Source of the DNA: Xenopus tropicalis
Taxonomy: Eukaryota > Chordata > Amphibia > Anura > Pipidae
Direction of reading: 5' to 3'
NCBI RefSeq assembly: GCF_000004195.4
Contig: NC_030678.2
Location: 156,212,547 to 156,276,546 of the forward strand
DNA: 64,000 bases
Part shown: one piece after another, positions 1 through 11,222 of the stretch
How the letters are laid out: each line of letters begins with the position of its first letter
How positions within the stretch are numbered: position 1 is the stretch's first letter
Translations under genes and position numbers: made by a program
The notes under the pieces: generated by a model
The model's input: the letters and a program-made list of their open reading frames with translations, nothing else
What the model was told of the DNA's origin: nothing
Database searches by the model: none

Positions 1-146
1 TGTGGGTCAACCCGCACATCACTGTGCTCAGCATTGCCATTTGATTCCCTACTCTGCTTTTTGGGAACAGGAGGAGCTAGCAGGGTTTTGGGGGAGAACA
101 GTGGTGTGGTTCAGGAGACTGGCCACTATAGCAGTTGAAACCTAAG

Positions 147-477
147 TACAGGTATGGGACCTGTTATGCAGAATGCTCGGGACCTGAGATTTTCAGGATA
201 AGGGATCTTTCCGTAATTTGGATCCCCATAACTTAAGTCTGCTAAAAATCATTTAAATATTGAATAAACCCAACAGTATTGTTTTGCCTCCAATAAGGAT
301 TAATTATATCTTAGTTGTGATTAAGTACAAGGTATTGTTTTATTATTACAGAGAAAAAGGAAATCACTTTTAAAAATGTGAATTATTTGATTAAAATGGA
401 GTCTATGGGAGATGGCCTTTCTGTAATTCGGAACTTTCTGTATAATGGGTTTCCGCATAAGGGATCCCATACCTGTA
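147..477 (+). mobile_element. TA-flanked MITE (CAGGTATGGG family)
   Basis: A non-autonomous DNA element of about 330 bp. It opens with TACAGGTATGGGACC and closes with the inverted copy GGGATCCCATACCTGTA. Both ends sit on TA, which suits a Tc1/mariner-type TA target duplication, although the superfamily is inferred. The interior is AT-rich and non-coding. Related copies lie at 3507-3993, 20512-20595, 37203-37986 and 40186-40438. Confidence 0.8.
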
Positions 478-1456
478 CATGGTTTTTGTTATCTTTAATA
501 GGCCTCCTTATACACTGGTTATATACCAGTTGGCTAGCTAACGCTTAAAACCCAGTGGCCTTACACTAGTATCCCTATTCCATTTTAAAGCAGCAGGGCT
601 ACGGATGTAGCTATTAGTGTTAGGATTGCGGGAGTTGCAGCCGCATCTGGGTTTAGGGCTGTAAGAGGGCTGCAAGAATAACATGTTTCCCCCACATAAG
701 AATAGAGAATGGCAGGAACCAGTGCACAAACCTACAAGAGCTGAATGATGTGGGTGGGTAGAAGGTAACAAATAAAGAAACAGGTGATGACTGACAGACG
801 TGTGTTGGGGTGACAGGAGGGGGGGCTAGATATATATTTTTTACTGGGGCCACTATCTACACATATTTTAGTATATTTATGGGCTTTTCAGCCATGAATT
901 CTAGGAAGCGGGCCACTCTCTGCTCTCTGTTCTGCGCTTAATAACCGGCGGCACAATGACTAGTGAGATTCCCTTTCACTTAAGTGCCTTTTTTCCTTTG
1001 CTGAGTTTCAAACCTGCTCTGTGTCTTTGCACGGCTGGTCTGGCTCTTATACGCAGGTATCTCATTTATCTTCTCTTCCTTTTTATTCAGCCAGTGAATA
1101 CAGATTTGTATCTAGTCATTTCAATAGCCGTGACCCCGCCATTGACCAAGCGGCTACTGTAAAGAATGCACACAGGCCTGCTTACTCAAAGGCCCCTCTT
1201 GAATACTTGGGAGGAAAGAAACCGAGAACTCTCTCCAAGCGCAGTCAAGGAAACCTAATGCTGAGGCCCTGACTCTAGATTAGCACAGATCAAATGAAGG
1301 AAGGCCATTGAATGGGGCCCGTTTAGCATTGCTGAAATGCAGCTAATCTGTCCCTGCTTTCTGCATTGTTTGACAGTTAAAGGGAACCTTGTATTTTAGC
1401 TCTAATTAGGTAACTATTTTTATTAACCGCTAAGAAATTTTAAATTTTTCTTTTCT
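478..1456. other. atp8a2 intron sequence, no gene seen
   Basis: Non-repetitive intronic sequence by position (upstream of the atp8a2 exon at 10088). The short open frames here have no coding character that I recognise. 1150-1380 is compositionally even and free of repeats, but I see no specific function. Confidence 0.5.
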
Positions 1457-2107
1457 TTAAAGGGGTGGTTCACTTTCAGGTTAACTTTTAGTATGTTACA
1501 GAATGGCTTATTCTTAGCAACTTTTCAATTGGTCTTAATTTTCAAATTTTCTATAGTTTTTCAATTATTTGCCTTCCTCTTTTGACTCTTTCCAGCTTTC
1601 AGATGGGGGTCACTGACCCCAGCAGACAAAAAAGCTATTCCTCTGTGAGGCTACAGTTTTATTGTTACTTTTATTACCTGGCTAGTCCCTCCTCTATTCA
1701 TATCTCTGTCTCTCTTTCAAACCACTGCCTGGTTGCCAGGTTAAATTGAGTCCTAGAAACCAGATATCTGCTGGATATCAAACTGGAGAGCTGCTCAATA
1801 AAAATAAAATAATAATAATAAAAATAAATAAATAATTGTAGATTGTAAGCTCTTTTGGGCAGGGATCTCTTCACCTCTTGTATCGGTTATTGATTGCTTT
1901 ATATGTTACTCTGTATGTCCAATGTATGAAACCCACCTATTGTACAGCGCTGCGGAATATGTTGGCGCTTTATAAATAAATGTTAATAATAATAAAATAA
2001 TTCAAAAACCACAGATAATAAAAAATGAAGACCAATTACAGAAAATCACAGAAAAGCACTCTCTGCATCATGCTATAAGTTGATTGAAAGGTGAATAACC
2101 CTCTTAA
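1457..2107. mobile_element. T2/Kolobok-like MITE with TTAA ends
   Basis: Starts TTAAAGGGGTGGTTCAC and ends in the inverted form GGTGAATAACCCTCTTAA, so both ends carry TTAA. TTAAAGGRR termini are the hallmark of Xenopus T2-type MITEs, placed in the Kolobok superfamily. The interior has no coding capacity. It is interrupted by a short L2-type sequence at 1836-1993, which must have inserted later. Confidence 0.8.
1836..1993 (+). repeat. L2-type LINE 3' tail or derived SINE, nested in MITE
   Basis: Begins TTGTAGATTGTAAGCTC and ends with GTACAGCGCTGCGG, GCGCTTTATAAATAAA and a TAATAAT tail. The same 3' module follows a reverse-transcriptase remnant at 54330-54776, so it is the 3' end of an L2-type LINE or a SINE borrowing it. 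It interrupts the MITE at 1457-2107. A close copy with the same 5' start lies at 38242-38400. Confidence 0.7.
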
Positions 2108-3122
2108 CAAGCAACTAAAGCTCTGTATATTATATCCTGCAGTGGGTTGGGTGCCCCAGCTACACAAGCACAAGGTGGTTATTGGGTGGCTAGCGGATAG
2201 TCAGGTCTGCTAAACTATTTCTCTCTGCTTTTCTGGTACCATCGTCTCTGCCTATGCTCTGTGATGATGTCACGTGCGTATTTATGATGACATCACTTCT
2301 GCTTTTCATAATGGCTAACTGGTGGGTTCATGGGTAAAGCTGTTTCAGTTTGGCTTGGTTAGCAGGTATAAGCAGGTCCATATTCAGGTAGGTGGGTCTG
2401 GGTTGGGTTGAAAGGGTACCTACATACACATAACAGAAGTAATCAGTTGTTAGTTCAGTTATGGAGCCCCCATAGATAATAGATCATATACCTGTATTTC
2501 AAAATGTTTGCTATATTTTATGGGACTGAGCACATTTAGCTGGAAAGAAGGTTTGTCTGTGCTGCTTAACAGGAGCTGAATAATAGAGACACTGCCTGAG
2601 GGGCCTTATTCTTATTGATATAGAGAGCAGCTGAGCGCTGGACAAGTGGCTTAATGAGGCTTAGGCTCCCGATGGGGAATACAAATAGGGAAGAACCCAT
2701 ATTGATACATACAGTACAACAGTCCCCGACCACAAGGGTTTTGTTACTCCATCAACTGTAACTCTCTTATGTGTTCTTCTGTATCTTGTTGGTATACATT
2801 GCTTCATTCTGAACAACCATGTGCGGGATTTTATAATACTATATATTTCTCTATCCTGAGGCCTGCCCCAGCAGAGAGGATTCATACAGTCAATACTCTA
2901 AGAGCCTTTATACAGTTGGGGCATCCTACTGGAGGTCTACATACACCCTTCTACCTTCCTTGTTCCTTGGGCATCACAGGAAAAGCTGGTTGTGTTGTTT
3001 CCCTGTATAACCCTCAAAGCAGTCTTTCAAAATGAAAAAATAACAACCTCTGAACATCTTTAAAAATAAAACATTTTGAACAGACCTCTAACAGTACCTT
3101 CTAAATGTAAATGTGTCCTTAG
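2108..3122. other. atp8a2 intron, nothing recognised
   Basis: No repeat, exon or RNA gene recognised. The short open frames overlap on both strands and lack splice or homology support. Confidence 0.5.
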
Positions 3123-3343
3123 CATAAGTATGTATGTATGTATATCTTTATTTATAAAGTGCTACTTATGTACGCAGCGCTGTACAGTAGAATACATTGA
3201 TACAAACAGGGGGTTAAGATAATAGATAAATACAAATTATAACAATAAATACTAATAAATAAAAGATACAGTTGCAATAAGTTAAAAGTCAAAGACACAA
3301 GAGGATGGAGGTCCCTGCCCCGTAGAGCTTACAATCTATATGG
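3123..3343 (-). repeat. L2-type LINE 3' tail
   Basis: Read on the minus strand it gives AGATTGTAAGCTCTACGGGG, then GTACAGCGCTGCGTACATAAG, CACTTTATAAATAAAG and a repeated ATACATAC tail. This matches the 3' end seen at 54589-54776 and the copy at 45541-45783. No reverse transcriptase sequence remains. Confidence 0.75.
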
Positions 3344-3506
3344 GAGGGTAACTTAAAGACATAAATAGGCAGATATAAGTGCTGTAGGTCACAGTGAGTG
3401 ACACTGCAATATAAGTGCTAGTTAAGTAAAAAAAGCAGTTTTGTTATTCTTTACTGTTTGATGTGCATAATGTCATATACACACACACACATATATAGAT
3501 ATATTT

Positions 3507-3993
3507 ATATAGGTATAGGACCTATTATCCAAAATGCTCGGGACTTAAGGTGGCCATACACGTGGCGATCTGACGATGTTTCGTACGACCATCGGTCGCA
3601 CGAAACATCGTCAGATCCGCCACACACCATTCAGGGCTGAATCGGCAGGTAAGGAGGTAGAAACAATAGGATTTCTACCTCCTTCTGCCGATTCAGATCT
3701 GAAGGGAGAATTTTGGTCAGGCGCCTTCTATGGCGCCCGATCAAAATTTTCCAACTGGTCCGATCGGCGAGTCGTCCGATATCAGCAGCTTCCTGCGATA
3801 TCGGTCGACTCGACGACATACCATACACGCACCGATTATCGTACGAAACGAGGTTTCGTACGATAATATCGGTGCGTGTATGGCCACCTTTAGGGTCTTC
3901 TGAATAAGGGATAAGATCATATTGTGAGATGGCCTTCCTGTAATTGGAGCTTTCTGGTTAATGGGTTTCCGGATAAGGCATCCCATACCTGTA
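3507..3993 (+). mobile_element. TA-flanked MITE split by a nested MITE
   Basis: The left arm GGTATAGGACCTATTATCC and right arm GGATAAGGCATCCCATACC belong to the family at 147-477. Its centre is deleted relative to the other copies. It is split after GGGAC by the palindromic element at 3548-3889: removing that element and one TTA restores the family sequence. Confidence 0.8.
3548..3889. mobile_element. Harbinger-like palindromic MITE with TTA duplication
   Basis: Starts AGGTGGCCATACACG and ends CGTGTATGGCCACCT, a near-perfect inverted repeat. The 342-bp body is largely self-complementary. TTA lies directly on each side (3545-3547 and 3890-3892), the TWA target duplication typical of PIF/Harbinger elements. 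Assignment to Harbinger rests on that duplication. Relatives lie at 40466, 47182 and 50500. Confidence 0.85.
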
Positions 3994-4578
3994 TATATAT
4001 TTGCTTTTAGTGCAGAACTTTAGGCAATGGTTGAGACCCTTATCTTTGTAAGTGCAACCTACCAGCCAGAGAGCGTTCCTGTGAGGCCTATATATCTAGG
4101 CTGTGACAGGCTGGAGGTGGGAGGGTGCAATGGTTTGCAATGTAGTCTGAGCTTTTTGCATTCTGTAACCCATAGCCATCAATCATTGCTTTGTTCATTC
4201 TCTAAGAACTTCCTATACAGTTTGGGTGTCCAACTGAAGGTCCTGGGTCTACATGTGCCGAGTTTTCATTTATGGCCCTTACCCAGCATAAGAGGTGTGA
4301 GTTCCATATTCTTTTCAAGTTTTTCAAGATTAACACTGGCAGTTCTATAACACTGGCTCTGTGGGCCTGGGAGTCTGGTGATAGCTACAAAACAACCTTC
4401 CTTTCCATTAGGACAAAAAATCCTTAATCCCCTAGACTTGATTACATACCAAGATGTTTATTATGTTCAAAATAGCCTTAACTATCCAACCACATCCTGG
4501 CATGTATTACAAGCTGTATTACAAGCCCTTCAGTACTCTAGGTACAAACTGAATGCTCCAATCTTGGTAGCATCCTAA

Positions 4579-4922
4579 AGGTGGCCATACACGTAAAGAT
4601 CCACTTACCCGGCAAGGTCGCCAAGTGAGCAGATCTTCTCCCAATATCCCCACCTACGGGTGGGCGATATTGGGGGAATTTAGGCTAATTTGGTCGTTTG
4701 GCCCTGGAATAGGCACAGTCGGTTCGGGGACTGCATCAATGAGCCGTTGTGGTCCCTGATCCGACTGAATTATTTGGCCTGCCCGATTGATATCTGGTCT
4801 ATTTCAGGCCAGATATCGGTTGGGCAGGCCAGTCATCGTTTCCCCTACACGGGTCAATAAGCTGCTGAATCGGACCAAGGGATCGATATCGGCAGCTACA
4901 ATCGGCCCGTGTATGGCCACCT
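4579..4922. mobile_element. Harbinger-like palindromic MITE, second subfamily
   Basis: Same AGGTGGCCATACACG terminal repeat as 3548-3889 but a different interior, shared with 10909-11222. Flanked by TAA on the left and TTA on the right, so the duplication is imperfect. Non-coding. Confidence 0.8.
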
Positions 4923-5631
4923 TTACTTATTGAGCCAAGCCTCACCTCTCCATTCCCAGGCAGCAGACCAGGGGTCCTTGCATTGTTTTGGCACAGGGGT
5001 TACATGCTAATTGTGTCTGTCCCTGAGTATATTGCCAGTAATTATTACCCTATGGTAAATACTATAATATCAGCATGAGCGATTTAAGATCCAACGCTGT
5101 TTGCAGTTTGAGATACCGACCCGTATCCTCCTTGCATTTATCTTTCATACAGATAACATTGTGGCTGATGGTATTTCAATTTCTCCAGCTCATACATAAA
5201 CAGGGCATTGAGGATTATCTTTGTTTAAACAAGATTATAATGTTTTAAATCAATCACTGGATGTTGTTACTTGGTGAGAGCAAGCGCAGGGCGATTTGGG
5301 GCTGGATGTATGTAGCAGCAAACTGTGATCAATCTTAGTTAAGCATCAGTAAATGTAAACTGTCCCCTGGGAATAGAAATGGTTTAATCATTCCTGTATG
5401 AAATGGGCAGCATGGGATGAAGAACCGAGGGAAATAAATGTGTTAGGCTTATCTCCCAGCCAACCCAAATGGGCCAACGCCATGCAACGTATAGTTCAAC
5501 CACAGCTGGGGGGGCACAGGCAGGTTTTGCTGGTAAATTGTTTTAAATTAACGTATTACTAGACCCATTTAGATTGAGTGACTGTTACATTCTGTAGGGA
5601 ATTCCATCAGCTGACTGCCCTTACAGTACAG
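4923..5631. other. atp8a2 intron, nothing recognised
   Basis: No repeat family, exon or RNA gene recognised in this stretch. Confidence 0.5.
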
Positions 5632-5868
5632 CAGTGAGCCCCAACCAGTGGCTCAGAAACAATAAGTTGCTCACCAACCCCATTTATGTTGCTCCCAGGA
5701 GCCTTAAAACAGGTGCTGATTTTTTAATTCCTAACTTAGAGGCATAAATACCATATTTACTTCCAAACTGACCCTCCTGCAGGCTGCCAGTCCACATCAA
5801 ACTGCCACAGAACCAGTTATAGCACTTATTTGGCATCTCCCATGAACACTGGGGTGCTCCTCAAGCTT
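5632..5868 (+). mobile_element. hAT-like MITE (CAGTGATCCCCAACC family), degraded
   Basis: Opens CAGTGAGCCCCAACCAGTGG and aligns along its length with the better-preserved copy at 22606-22888. The far terminal repeat has decayed, so the right edge is approximate. Confidence 0.6.
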
Positions 5869-6237
5869 TTGTATATGTATGTATGTATTTATTTATATTG
5901 CACCCCAGTGTACCCAGTGCTTTACAAGGCATAAACACAAATGGGTATAGTTACAATAAATTACATAGTTAAAATAAATAAATCAATGCTTAAGTTCTTA
6001 GGTGATTTCAATACACAGTTTGGACAGGTTCCTGCCCCCAAAAAAGATTCCGATTTATTTTTACATTTGAATGTGGCTTGCCTGCAAACCCTCCCTGCCC
6101 TGCTCCCTGTGTTTCATTATATATTGGCTGTTCGCTGGTGCTACAGGCAATTGCTACTATGTGCCCAGTAGCCCATATAGCTGTGTATTATAAAATGACC
6201 TTGACACACATACAGTACATGGCATTGAGCTCCCATT

Positions 6238-6350
6238 GTAAAAGTGGCCATACATGGGCTGATTTTAGCTGCCAATTAGTCCGAGTTGGCAACTTTTCTG
6301 TCTCTTTATGGGGAACTCCAAGTGGTCTACCCAATTGATATCTTGTAAAA
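6238..6350. repeat. Fragment of Harbinger-like MITE
   Basis: AAAGTGGCCATACATGGGCTG resembles the terminal repeat of the TWA-flanked MITEs, but no matching right end is present. Confidence 0.4.
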
Positions 6351-6351
6351 A

Positions 6352-6629
6352 CAGTGACTGGCCCACAGGGATACCAGGAAAACTCCCGGTTGGCCCAGGT
6401 GTCAGTGGGCCCCCCTGCCTCTTGCCATTTGGTCTAATTCATGGTCATTACTTATTTTTCTATGGGAACAAAGCAACTAAATATATAGAAGAACCGATTA
6501 TAGTATGTAAAGATAAAAAAAACCTAGTAAATATATAGACACAGTAAGAAGTGGATGAAAAATAGTTTGGAGAGTGGGCCCATGGTCTAGGGTTTTCTGG
6601 TGGGCCCCTGGCAACCCAGTCTGACACTG
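6352..6629. mobile_element. MITE with CAGTG...CACTG ends (hAT-like)
   Basis: Left end CAGTGACTGGCCCAC, right end CCAGTCTGACACTG. The interior contains two GTGGGCCC-type blocks. Related elements lie at 30486-30741 (reverse) and 33147-33339; the latter has a perfect 8-bp duplication, which points to hAT. No convincing duplication remains here. Confidence 0.65.
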
Positions 6630-7139
6630 TATATATATAATATTAAAAGAATACACCTCATATTGCATAGCTGGCTCATTGTACAAAAAAGCTGAACCGC
6701 ACTGGCCTAGAGTCCTAGAGCCCAAGTAAATATATAGAAGAATAGATTATAGTATGTAAAGATGAAAAATAACCAGGAAAATATAGAGACTGAGTATGAT
6801 ATAATCCACCTAAAGGTGGGCATATTGGGGAAATATCCGTTCATTTGATGACCTTGCCAAACAAGCAGATCTTTCAATGTATGGACAGCTTACCAGTGTC
6901 TGCTATAAAGGAAGTTGAGCCCCCCATGAGAATCCTTTATTTGCCCTGCCCTGATTAGCACTAGAGCAGTACAATAGAAAGGGCTAACACCAACGAGATG
7001 CAGTTGGCTGAACACATTCCAATGAAGAGTGTGTGATTTGCCTCTGTCTCTTCCTCCTCAGGAAGGCCTAACAGACTGATGTCTAGAGCTGATAGTACAT
7101 AACATTAGGAGCAAACAGTGACAAAAGTGCCATAAAATG
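6630..7139. other. atp8a2 intron, degraded repeat and unique sequence
   Basis: 6720-6800 partly repeats 6470-6550 (AAATATATAGAAGAA blocks), and 6810-6890 carries weak similarity to the Harbinger-like MITEs. No gene seen. Confidence 0.4.
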
Positions 7140-7440
7140 CTCAGCTTTCTCTGTAGATCTCAGCATTTGGGTGAGAGTCCCGCGTTACCTCCCATTCCTC
7201 AGGCTTCCCATTTCTCAGGGATTTGCTAATCTGGGTCAAACCAGTGCTCTGTTTTTATATAATTAGTGCTAATTAGTGTTTGTTAAAGTAATTGGAGATG
7301 AGAAAACATGATGAGGGACATGATAGGCTTTCTTCTTCTTTTATTACCCATCATTTGCATTTCTTTAGGAGAGTGATTGATGGGTGTCTGCCCAGGAGCC
7401 CCCAGCCGTTAGCATAAGGAAAAACAGCAAGGAGAAAGCA
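7140..7440. promoter_or_regulatory. Candidate conserved non-coding element
   Basis: A repeat-free block in the atp8a2 intron. Two TAATTAG homeodomain cores lie exactly 10 bp apart (7260-7266 and 7270-7276), and a perfect POU octamer ATTTGCAT lies at 7353-7360. No coding frame explains it. Enhancer function is inference from motif content; conservation has not been tested. Confidence 0.35.
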
Positions 7441-8753
7441 CATGGAAAGGAGATTTTTTACCCTTAAATAAATATCAACATTTCCACACATAAAATAATG
7501 AATTTAGGGTTTTTACTGCACTAAGGAATTGTGGGAATGGGTATATATATATTTTGATCTTTGGGAATAAATACATATACCAGGAGGAAACCCCATGGGA
7601 AAACCATATAAGCTGCACATTTATGGCTATAGATACTTGGGGTAACTTTATCCAGTTGCTCGTAAGGCCAGAGCTCCATGGGACTCCTCACCTCACCTGG
7701 GCCCTTGTAGAATTCCAGGCAAAACTATAATATTCACTTTCACACAGAAACTTGGGTGCCAGTGGTTATTAAAGTGCACCTATCACCCAGTAATTGTTTC
7801 CTCCACCAAAGGTGCAGGCTAATAGAGCCTGGGGGGACCAATATTTAAAAAAAAAAAAAAAATACAGCCCCTGCCATTGCTAGGCTGCCAGCACTGGGAG
7901 GGAGCCATGTTGTTTGGATATGTCATATTACTCTAAAACTGTAGCTATAAGAGTGTGAGAACATAATCCATAGAGACCAGGGGTGGCTTTATTTATTATT
8001 AGGTGCCCAGAATTTGTAGCGACTGGCTTGTAAAGGATCCTTATGTCTGGAAATTTTACTCCTCTGCATTTGATGCTTCTTAGAACTGGCATAACTAGAA
8101 AATACTGGGTCCTATAACTACATCATTTAAGGGGAATGATGAGACATTTTTTGTAAACATATATTGATTAAATATCAGTCAGTCCCCAATGGACCCCCTA
8201 TACCTTCTGGACCACCCAGATGTCACAGTCTCTGCTTCTCCTATAGTTATACGGCTGGAAATGCTGTTATCCGCCTCAGTGGGCTCTGCGGTGCAATTCC
8301 ATGCATGAGTGGGTAAAGGGACATGTAGCACAAGCTTGCCCAAAAGATGGGGTTTCCAGGCCTGAGCCACATAGAGCAGTTTTATTCTACCCCCCCTATC
8401 ATGTCTGTTTGGGCTTCTCAGTACAAGCTATAGTAAATGCTGGCACATATAAATACCTGTACTATTAAAATCTATGGGAAGGAAATCTGTTTAAAGAGAG
8501 GAAAGAACCTGCTGTAATACTCTGAGTGCGTGGCGGCATTAATGTGATGCTACTGTACCTCACATATCAGATATACCGAGTTGTGCCAACTGTATTCTTC
8601 TAAAGATACCAGCAAGGAACAAGACTTGGCAGTTATCAGAGGGGTACAGATCAGGCCCCGCCGAGGGACAACATGACACGCAAGCAATGAAAAGAGCTGT
8701 CGGAAGCTTTGCCTCCCTCAGGTAGAAAGTAGACAGTCTGTTTATTGTTTCAG
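7441..8753. other. atp8a2 intron, nothing recognised
   Basis: Contains a poly-A run near 7846-7862 and otherwise unremarkable sequence. No exon or repeat family recognised. Confidence 0.5.
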
Positions 8754-8819
8754 GAACAACTGTACAAAATGTTCTTGATTCGGTTCAGAGATGAGGAAAC
8801 CAGATCCAATGGTATCACT
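8754..8819 (+). CDS. Candidate 66-nt orphan exon
   Basis: A pyrimidine-biased acceptor (TTTATTGTTTCAG) precedes, and a strong donor (GTAAGTG) follows, a 66-nt segment. It is open in one frame only: 22 codons, EQLYKMFLIRFRDEE followed by TRSNGIT. Length divisible by three with both boundaries in phase 0 is typical of a cassette exon. It cannot be an ordinary atp8a2 exon joined to 10088, because that exon needs two bases carried over, and the frame which would supply them has a stop. I do not recognise the peptide. It may be a cassette exon of an overlapping transcript, a non-coding exon, or chance. Confidence 0.25.
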
Positions 8820-9639
8820 GTAAGTGAAAAACAGAACCCGCACCTGCTGCTGTTATTCCTTTCTCAAACTGTTCCGTAGGGTCTGAAGCTGAATATAACT
8901 AGGAATACGGACACCTCATCCCAAACCAAGAATCTATTTGTATGTGTACACCCACTAAAGCACCACCTTTTTCTCAGAATCAGAATAAGGATGGGATTGT
9001 AACCCATAAGTAGGCATTGTGGGGGTGTCTTGTGTTTCTAGATCCCAGCGGCACTAGGGTTTGTCTCCAGTAGGTTGAGGTGTGGGTGATCTCTTTAACA
9101 GAACTGTCCATTGTGGGTTCTTTGGTGTATTGAGCCATTTGCACCCAACGCAGGAAGGGAGATGTAATGAAACACATTATGAACCGTCTTTCAGAGGACA
9201 ATGTACCAATCAATATGGGGTTTCTGTAGTTAGCTCTACAGTCCTACTAAGGTTGCCACTATCATTCAGCTTTTTTAATAACATTGGCATCAAGAATCAT
9301 TTTACTGGCCGGGATGTCAAAGTACTAGCCAGGTGGCAACCCTAAATTGTACCTATTTGTCATTTACTAAACATGCACAGAGGCCTGATCATGTAATAGA
9401 TGTGCATGCAACCCCTTTATAATTCTGTATGGGTAACAAGCACACTGGGCTATTTACTGATAGGGCAAACTTATATAGACATTGGGCACGTAAGGTTCAC
9501 ATGGGCTCAGTGTGCCCCCTATACAGACAGACAACCTTTTCAGTCTGTTCTTTATTATGTTGCCATAACATCAAATATACTTGTCCCCTTCCCCTTGTCC
9601 TACTTGTACCCTTAAATTAACATTTAAAGGTAGCTCTGG
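8820..9639. other. atp8a2 intron, nothing recognised
   Basis: No repeat family, exon or RNA gene recognised. Confidence 0.5.
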
Positions 9640-9902
9640 GGCACCGGGCAGTCACTCTGGGTTGCAGGGCAGTCACTCTGGGCCACTGGACAGTCACTCT
9701 GGGGCACCGGGCTGTCACTCTGGGGCACCGGGCTGTCACTCTGGGGAACTGGGCAGTCACTCTGGGGCACCGGGCTGTCACTCTGGGGCACCGGGCTGTC
9801 ACTCTGGGGAACTGGGCAGTCACTCTGGGGCACCGGGCTGTCACTCTGGGGAACTGGGCAGTCACTCTGGGGCACCGGGCTGTCACTCTCGGGCACCGGG
9901 CA
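9640..9902. repeat. 21-bp minisatellite, 12 copies
   Basis: Twelve 21-bp units (9640-9891) plus a partial one. Two main unit types occur: GGCACCGGGCTGTCACTCTGG (A) and GGAACTGGGCAGTCACTCTGG (B). From the fourth unit on the order is A A B A A B A B A. As 21 is divisible by three, open frames persist on both strands, which explains the false 108-139 residue reading frames here. Confidence 0.95.
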
Positions 9903-10087
9903 TTTTGTTTCCACTGATAGGAACTTTCCTCCTGCTCTGGCACATAGATTCTCTTGCTCAGCTTGGAATCTCCATATCAGGGTACTCACTTGTCTGGTAA
10001 TAAGAGACTATTTCACAATTTAAGCAGCAGCTGCTTCCGCCCCGGTTGTCATGCACCCAAGGTAATGTTTATTTGATCTCATTACAG

Positions 10088-10179
10088 CTTGAACGAACGT
10101 GACCACTTGTTGAGGAGACTGGGCAGAAAAACCCCTCCGAGCCTCTTTCGTGCTAATTCCGTGCAACAAAGTGTATCGT
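10088..10179 (+). CDS. atp8a2: atp8a2 penultimate coding exon (P4-ATPase C-tail)
   Basis: ATP8A2 is a P4-ATPase that moves phosphatidylserine and phosphatidylethanolamine to the cytosolic leaflet, working with a CDC50-type subunit. This exon encodes part of the cytosolic C-terminal regulatory tail. Acceptor CTCATTACAG precedes 10088 and donor GTAAGTATG follows 10179. The exon starts with one base completing a codon, reads 30 codons, and ends with one base (T). The peptide contains [20 protein letters not shown] and QQSVS, closely matching the ERDRLIKRLxRKTPP region of ATP8A-type flippases. The tail also resembles ATP8A1, and I choose ATP8A2 on the last exon and on synteny with shisa2. The preceding exon was not found in 1-10087 and probably lies left of the window. 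Confidence 0.92.
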
Positions 10180-10908
10180 GTAAGTATGTCACGGTAACTA
10201 ATATGGCAGGGGGGGCTTAGTCGGTGCTCTCCAGACAGGCTGGGATTGGATGAAAGTGTGCAGCAGGTATGGTTACTAGCAAATGAGCTCCTCGGTAAAA
10301 GGCTTCCATTTCAGCTGTAATCTCTGTGTGACCCTAGGTGGTTATCTCAGCGACAGGCCAAACAGTTATATTTCTAGCCACTGGGAAAGGGAATGTGGCC
10401 ACAACAATTGTTTTTGTGATTTATAAATGTATTTTAGTAATTGGGAAAGATACTAGTTCCATTCCTGTGCTCATAAGTGCTTTACATGGGTACTAGTTGG
10501 TTATCTTGGGAGGGTTAGACTGGCCAACCAGGACAGACAAGAATACCAGCCATTTGGACTAAATTCCCTTACAGCACCATGGCTTTCCTGTCCAATCACA
10601 GTGTGGTGTATTTCCGAGAATGACAAACGTTAGAAACCCAGTTAGTACTCTTGTGCCCTGTGCAAGTAGCACATCAGTATACAATTCTAAATATTGTTTG
10701 TAGGGCCCCTAGGAATAATGAAACCTAGGGAATTAGTACCTTGCTTACCCAATCTTGGCGCATTTGCTTATAAAGGAACTATTTGTGTAGATAAGTGAAA
10801 AACTGAGGAGAACACACAGGAGAACATGGTTTGTAAAGATAAGTAGAATCAACAAAGAGAGGGAAGGGGAGAACAAGAACAGGAAAAGAGAAAGGAGAAG
10901 GGGGCTAA
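10180..10908. other. Start of last atp8a2 intron
   Basis: Intron donor GTAAGTATG at 10180. No repeats recognised until a purine-rich tract at about 10853-10905, directly before the MITE at 10909. Confidence 0.6.
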
Positions 10909-11222
10909 AGGTGGCCATACTAGCTGCCGATATTGGTCCCTAGATTTGGCAGCTTATTGGCCTAAGTAGGGGCAGCAATAACGGCCTGCCTGAAATCGCC
11001 CAGATATTGAACGGGCAGGTTAAAAAATTCAGTCGGATCGGGGACCGCATCGGCTCGTTGATGCGGCCCCCGAACCGACTGCGCCAATTACCATTGTTAT
11101 AATTCGATCGAATTGGCCTAAATTCCTCCAATATCGCCCACCCGTAGGTGGGGATATCAGGAGAAGATCCACTTGCTTGGCGACCTCGCCAAGCGAGCGG
11201 ATCTTGACGTGTATAGCCACCT
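10909..11222. mobile_element. Harbinger-like palindromic MITE with TAA duplication
   Basis: AGGTGGCCATACTAGC at the left and GTATAGCCACCT at the right, flanked by a perfect TAA duplication (10906-10908, 11223-11225). The interior matches the 4579-4922 copy in inverted orientation. 314 bp, non-coding. Confidence 0.85.

Noticed and set aside
9581..10000. Repetitive 108-139 residue proteins on both strands
   Set aside because: Consequence of a 21-bp tandem repeat whose length is a multiple of three; no codon or splice support.
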